The notes under the pieces: model-generated | What the model saw: the letters and a program-made list of their open reading frames with translations, nothing else | Databases searched by the model: none | Told to the model about the DNA's origin: nothing | Assembly (NCBI RefSeq): GCF_003063435.1 | Contig: NZ_NESL01000002.1 | Location: 372,001 to 436,000, forward strand | Length of the DNA: 64,000 nucleotides | Origin: Limnohabitans sp. 2KL-1 | GTDB taxonomy: Bacteria; Pseudomonadota; Gammaproteobacteria; Burkholderiales; Burkholderiaceae_C | Direction: 5' to 3' | Translations under genes and position numbers: made by a program | In this document: positions 60,627-64,000 of the stretch, in pieces | Layout: every line of letters starts with the position of its first letter | Position numbering within the stretch: position 1 is the first letter of the stretch

Positions 60627-61361
60627 ATGAGCGGCATTGTCGGACTGGTCTCTAGCAGCCAACTCGTTCCCCGGTTGATTCGGGGTTTGCAACAACTGGA
60701 CCGACCGAGCGACAACGCTTGCGGCCTGGCGGTGCACGGACTCGCCCGCCACGCCGATGTCGCCCCCGGACTGCACCGACAACGCTGGGCGCACCGCGTG
60801 TCGGATGGCTGTCTGCAAGAAGTCGATGCAACCTTGCCGCAGCTGCAAGCGGGTGCCGGTTTGGCCCACACGGGGCAACTGCCCCCACAAGGCAACCGGC
60901 TCTTGCCCCAGACCCTGCCCCATTTCAGCCACGGCCCCAAGGCCACTCTGAACAGCCCAGCGCGGGTGGCCGTGGTCCACCATGGCAGCCTGCACAACCA
61001 GCAAGCCTTGCGTGAGACTTTGCAGGACCGGGGTTACGCCTTCAAAAGCCAAAGCGACACCGAGGTGATCGCCCACCTGATCGACGCCACCGGCTCGGGC
61101 GATCCGGTTCAGGCCGTGCGGCGCACCATGGGCTTGCTCAAAGGCTGCTTTGCGCTGGGTGTCATGTTTCATGACCACCCCCTGCGCGTCATCGCCGCAC
61201 AGCACCAAAGGCCGCTGTTTTGGGGTGTTGGCTCGGGGCACATCGGCTGCGCCTCCGATGTGCAGGCCTTGCCCCCGGACACCGACTCGGTACAACGCTT
61301 GCAAGATGGCCAGTTGATCGACCTGCACAACATGTGCTGCAGCGTCAGCCGCTGGGATTGA
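60627..61361 (+). CDS. GlmS-type class II glutamine amidotransferase domain protein, catalytic residues lost
   Basis: This 244-residue protein is clearly derived from the glutaminase half of GlmS: it opens MSGIVGLV and contains GLAVHG, VAVVHHGSLHNQQALRETL and SDTEVIAHLI. The sugar-isomerase (SIS) domains are absent. The nucleophilic Cys that follows Met in GlmS is Ser2, the glutamine-binding Arg in GHTRWATHG is missing (LAHTGQL at 80-84), and the oxyanion Asn of HNG is His119. It is therefore unlikely to be a working amidotransferase. An AGGAG site 16 bp after hlyD places it as the fourth gene of the secretion operon. A binding or regulatory role in secretion is speculative. Confidence 0.8.
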   Translation: MSGIVGLVSSSQLVPRLIRGLQQLDRPSDNACGLAVHGLARHADVAPGLHRQRWAHRVSDGCLQEVDATLPQLQAGAGLAHTGQLPPQGNRLLPQTLPHFSHGPKATLNSPARVAVVHHGSLHNQQALRETLQDRGYAFKSQSDTEVIAHLIDATGSGDPVQAVRRTMGLLKGCFALGVMFHDHPLRVIAAQHQRPLFWGVGSGHIGCASDVQALPPDTDSVQRLQDGQLIDLHNMCCSVSRWD

Positions 61362-61380
61362 TCACACCGCCCCGGTGTCT

Positions 61381-62436
61381 TCACCCATGGCCGTGCCCAT
61401 GCAGGCCATCCGGAACATGGGGGTGGGTGTGGGTCAATCGCTGGTGGGCATGCCCATGGCTGTGCATGCCCACGGGCATCGGCTGGTGCACATGGTCATG
61501 GTGCCCATCGTCGTGCCGATGTGCGTGTTCGTGATCCATCATGTCGTGCGTGTGTTCATGGGCATGGACCTCGGTCAAGTGCAGCACGACACCTGCCAGC
61601 ATCAACACGCCCGCCAGCAGCATCGGCCAACCGCCCAAGCGCTCACCCCAGGCCAAGGCCCCCAGCGCCCCAATGAACGGGGCAAATGCAAAAACAGAAC
61701 CTGTGCGCGCCGCGCCGAACGTGCGCTGCGCCAACAAATAAAAACGCAAACTCAAACCATAACCCGTGGCCCCCACGGCCAACAAGCCGGCCGCCCTCGT
61801 GGCCTCGGGCAGGGGCTCATTCAGCAGTGCGGCCAGGGCTCCCGTGCACAACGCCCCCAGCACCGCCTTGACCCCCACCACTTGCGCCGGGTCACGCTCG
61901 GCCACACCCCTTGACAGCGTGTTGTCCACCCCCCAGGCCAGGGTGGCCAGCATCACCGCCAGCAAACCCCACAGCCGAACCTGCCCCCCAACGCCTTGTG
62001 CCATCACCAGAACCAGCCCGCCGGCCAACAAAAGCAACACCGCCAGGGCCACCCTTTTGTCCATGCTTTCGCCATACCAGCGCCAAGCCAGCACGGCGGT
62101 GAAGACCGCCTCCAAAGTCAGCATCAAGGAAGCGCTGGAGCCGCTGGTGTGTTGCAGGCCCCAAGCCAGGGCCACAGGCCCGATCACGGCACCCGTCACG
62201 GCCATGGCCAAAAGTCTGGGCACATCCTGTCGCGTGATGCCCGCCTCCCGGGCAGCCGAGCGCCGGGAAGTCCAAGCCACGCCAGCGGCACCGACATACA
62301 GCAAGGCAGCGGTCGACAACGGCCCCACCCCTTGGCCCAGTCTTTGCAGCACGGGCGTGCTCAAACCAAACAGGATCGCTGCCAGCAAAGCCAGCAGTCC
62401 CCCTTTCAGCGCCGGGTAAGTGCAATTGCGGAACAT
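61381..62436 (-). CDS. EamA/DMT-family transporter with histidine-rich C-terminal tail
   Basis: This 351-residue protein has ten hydrophobic segments in two EamA repeats (about residues 10-140 and 155-285), for example LLALLAAILFGLSTPVLQ and GWPMLLAGVLMLAGVVL. The last 62 residues contain 22 histidines in HEHTH, HEHAHRH and HSHGHAH runs. Such tails are usual in metal transporters and metallochaperones but not in ordinary DMT exporters. A link to Ni, Zn or Co handling is inferred. It is convergent with the secretion operon, 19 bp away. Confidence 0.88.
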   Translation of the reverse strand: MFRNCTYPALKGGLLALLAAILFGLSTPVLQRLGQGVGPLSTAALLYVGAAGVAWTSRRSAAREAGITRQDVPRLLAMAVTGAVIGPVALAWGLQHTSGSSASLMLTLEAVFTAVLAWRWYGESMDKRVALAVLLLLAGGLVLVMAQGVGGQVRLWGLLAVMLATLAWGVDNTLSRGVAERDPAQVVGVKAVLGALCTGALAALLNEPLPEATRAAGLLAVGATGYGLSLRFYLLAQRTFGAARTGSVFAFAPFIGALGALAWGERLGGWPMLLAGVLMLAGVVLHLTEVHAHEHTHDMMDHEHAHRHDDGHHDHVHQPMPVGMHSHGHAHQRLTHTHPHVPDGLHGHGHG

Positions 62437-62565
62437 CGCGGTTGGCCTTGTGACATGAGACGCGATGACAGGTGGGCCACAGGGCCACCCCTGCGGCGCA
62501 TGAGGCCGTCGCGTGCGGTGAAATGTCGATCATACCCAGCGCCCGCCCGCATGAGGCATGAGCGC

Positions 62566-62591
62566 CACCGCCTGGCATGTTTCAGGCGGTG
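62566..62591. other. perfect hairpin downstream of the lipoprotein gene
   Basis: CACCGCCTG and CAGGCGGTG form a 9-bp stem with an 8-nt loop in the 167-bp gap between the lipoprotein and EamA genes. The T-tract (five T) follows on the plus strand, where no gene needs terminating. On the minus strand it lies 13 bp after the lipoprotein stop and may protect the mRNA 3' end or terminate weakly. Confidence 0.6.
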
Positions 62592-62603
62592 ACGTTTTTC
62601 ATG

Positions 62604-63455
62604 TCAATTGCCTTCCTGGCGCGAGCTGCAGAAAGGATAGGGGTAAGTCGGGTCGGAATTGACCACGGCCGTGGCCATGTACAGCGCCTGCGTCTGCGAT
62701 GTCAGCGGGCTTCGGCTGGCCTCCAGCTGGATCACCGTGATCGTGGGCTCGGTCACGATGGGGGTGCTGAAACCCATGGTGGGCGTGTTGGCACCGGCCA
62801 GCACCACCCCCGGGCCCTGCACCACGCGCCAACGGTAATAAAAACCAGGGTCGGTGATGTCAATGCCTTGCGCCACCATCTGGATGGGCGAGCCAGGCCT
62901 GCACACCGAGGCGGCAGGCTGAATGGTCAAATCCTGCAGGTAAGCCGCGTCCGGGTCCAGACCGGTCAAGCCGGTCAAGGGCTGGACACGCAAAGTGCGC
63001 TGGTAACTGACGGTCTGCCCGGCTTCATTCACACCCGACAGCACCAACTCGTACACCGCATCGACCGTGACGTTCTCTTGCGCATACACCACCAGATGGC
63101 ATTGCCAGGTGCTGCCCCCGGAGCCGGCTGGCGAGGTGATGGTGGCGAGCGTCGGGGTGAGCATGTCGTTCTTGACGGCGATGGCACAGTCCTGGTTGGT
63201 CAGGGACAACACCGGGTTGGTGGCGGCCAGGGGCCTGACCGACCAGGACATCGAGGTCAAGCGGTACTTGACGCTCTCCAGCGTGCCCTGAACCACCGTG
63301 GCCTCGCGGCCCTTGAGCAGCACTTCAGCGCCACGGTTGGCCGATATGAGGCCATCGCCCTCACCGCCACAGGCCGCCAGCATCGCCGCAACAAGTACCG
63401 CCGAGGCAGCATGCTGAGCACGCCGGCCATTTTTCCAAACAAACTCATGGCTCAT
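62604..63455 (-). CDS. hypothetical lipoprotein
   Basis: This 283-residue protein has a lipoprotein signal peptide: a basic N-region (WKNGRR), the hydrophobic ASAVLVAAML stretch and an LAAC lipobox. The mature part begins CGGEGDGLIS. No recognised domain was found; it is beta-rich in appearance, with paired Cys residues (QDCAI, WQCHL, SVCRPG, PFCSS). The start at 63455 is chosen for its GAGAG site and correct signal peptide over an earlier in-frame start. It follows a TadG-like gene on the same strand, so it may be an accessory of a Tad/Flp pilus locus beyond the right edge. Confidence 0.75.
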   Translation of the reverse strand: MSHEFVWKNGRRAQHAASAVLVAAMLAACGGEGDGLISANRGAEVLLKGREATVVQGTLESVKYRLTSMSWSVRPLAATNPVLSLTNQDCAIAVKNDMLTPTLATITSPAGSGGSTWQCHLVVYAQENVTVDAVYELVLSGVNEAGQTVSYQRTLRVQPLTGLTGLDPDAAYLQDLTIQPAASVCRPGSPIQMVAQGIDITDPGFYYRWRVVQGPGVVLAGANTPTMGFSTPIVTEPTITVIQLEASRSPLTSQTQALYMATAVVNSDPTYPYPFCSSRQEGN

Positions 63456-63564
63456 CAATTGCTCTCTTTCAAATAGAGGTGAAAACGGGAAACCCCCATG
63501 GATGCTCCAGACATTGCGCGCACGCGTCTGTATCGCCTCGCACACATCAGCGCAAGCGCCAGGC

Positions 63565-64000
63565 TCACTGGAACAAACTCGGTGGCGACACCACGCCATA
63601 GTTGGGGCCCACGCCACCTGAATAAGGCGATTTGCATTGCGTGCTCATTTCAATCTCGATGTATTTCTGACTCCCCCCGACAGCCCGCAGGATGTGCAGG
63701 CAGGCAAAGCCCCGGATGCTTGAAAAGCTGCCGCTGACCACCTGACTGAGCACCGGCACGAGCACGTATTCACAAGACTTGTTGCCCGCCGCGCTGCATT
63801 TTTGAACGTCCTGAAACAGGCTGTTCTTGACACCGGACTGCACCCAGATGTCATCGCCCACAGCCAGCGTGACCAGGTTGCCCGTTTGGATCATGTCGTC
63901 AATCGCATCGGCCCCGGACACCTTGAAATCCAGCGGCGACCACTCCCCGGAATCGCAGCCTTCATAGTGGTAGAGCGAGCCGACTTTGAACACATGGACT
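63565..64000 (-). CDS. C-terminal part of a TadG-like pilus-associated protein (partial)
   Basis: The frame is open to the right edge, so only the last 145 residues are visible. It contains a VGDDIWVQSGVKNSLFQDV segment and a VLVPVLSQVVSGSFSSIRGFACLHI stretch. Both resemble the C-terminal domain of TadG/TadE-like proteins encoded with Flp pili. The GTG at 63993 is not the true start. The match is by pattern memory only. Confidence 0.55.
   Translation of the reverse strand, partial: VHVFKVGSLYHYEGCDSGEWSPLDFKVSGADAIDDMIQTGNLVTLAVGDDIWVQSGVKNSLFQDVQKCSAAGNKSCEYVLVPVLSQVVSGSFSSIRGFACLHILRAVGGSQKYIEIEMSTQCKSPYSGGVGPNYGVVSPPSLFQ

Noticed and set aside
60627-61361. Annotation as glucosamine-fructose-6-phosphate aminotransferase (glmS)
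   Set aside because: The isomerase domains are missing and the catalytic Cys, the glutamine-binding Arg and the oxyanion Asn are replaced.

Overview
The window looks like the chromosome of a Burkholderiales betaproteobacterium, most probably a Comamonadaceae relative; the genus cannot be fixed from sequence alone. The grounds are high GC, Bug/Tct-type tripartite carboxylate transport, gentisate and protocatechuate 4,5-cleavage genes, PcaR/IclR and PobR/AraC regulators, and interspersed REP-like palindromes. No rRNA, tRNA, CRISPR array, integrase or insertion sequence was seen.

Layout. (1) 1-10825, minus strand: the N-terminal 3608 residues of a giant Ig-repeat adhesin whose C-terminus lies beyond the left edge, with a divergent FixJ-type response regulator. 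(2) 11.8-16.6 kb: a YkgJ cysteine-cluster protein, a HigBA toxin-antitoxin pair, a zinc-type dehydrogenase, a methyltransferase and a full-length PaaZ. (3) 16.8-23.1 kb: LigAB extradiol dioxygenase divergent from a LysR regulator, followed by a complete gentisate route (3-hydroxybenzoate 6-hydroxylase, gentisate 1,2-dioxygenase, fumarylpyruvate hydrolase, maleylpyruvate isomerase). (4) 23.1-43.3 kb: an accessory catabolic region with three KstD/fumarate-reductase-like flavoproteins, SDR, AKR, Gfo/Idh/MocA and AroE-like oxidoreductases, a TIM-barrel isomerase/dehydratase, a NIPSNAP domain, an acyl-CoA dehydrogenase, a CoA-transferase, the TctABC uptake system, two IclR regulators and one AraC regulator. 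Together these suggest uptake and ring oxidation of an alicyclic or aromatic carboxylic acid, but the substrate is inferred only.

(5) 43.4-61.4 kb: a cell-surface/secretion island. A Crp/Fnr regulator with a C-terminal PAS domain diverges from two tandem giant paralogues (1454 and 1904 aa). Each has a shared N-terminal domain, an SdrD_B-like module, DUF11-type repeats and an identical C-terminal decapeptide. They are followed by a type I secretion operon (TolC, ABC transporter with a degenerate C39-like domain, HlyD) that ends in a GlmS-derived glutaminase-like protein lacking its key catalytic residues. (6) 61.4-64.0 kb: an EamA/DMT exporter with a His-rich tail, a lipoprotein, and the C-terminus of a TadG-like protein at the right edge.

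The most unusual structures are: two long perfect hairpins near 41.4-41.7 kb that have unrelated stems but the same 28-nt loop in opposite orientation; the exact repeat arithmetic of the two giant paralogues (3 x 339 + 5 x 345 bp versus 7 x 339 + 5 x 345 bp); the inactivated amidotransferase domain inside a type I secretion operon; and an in-frame FAD-dehydrogenase/NIPSNAP fusion that may depend on one homopolymer base.
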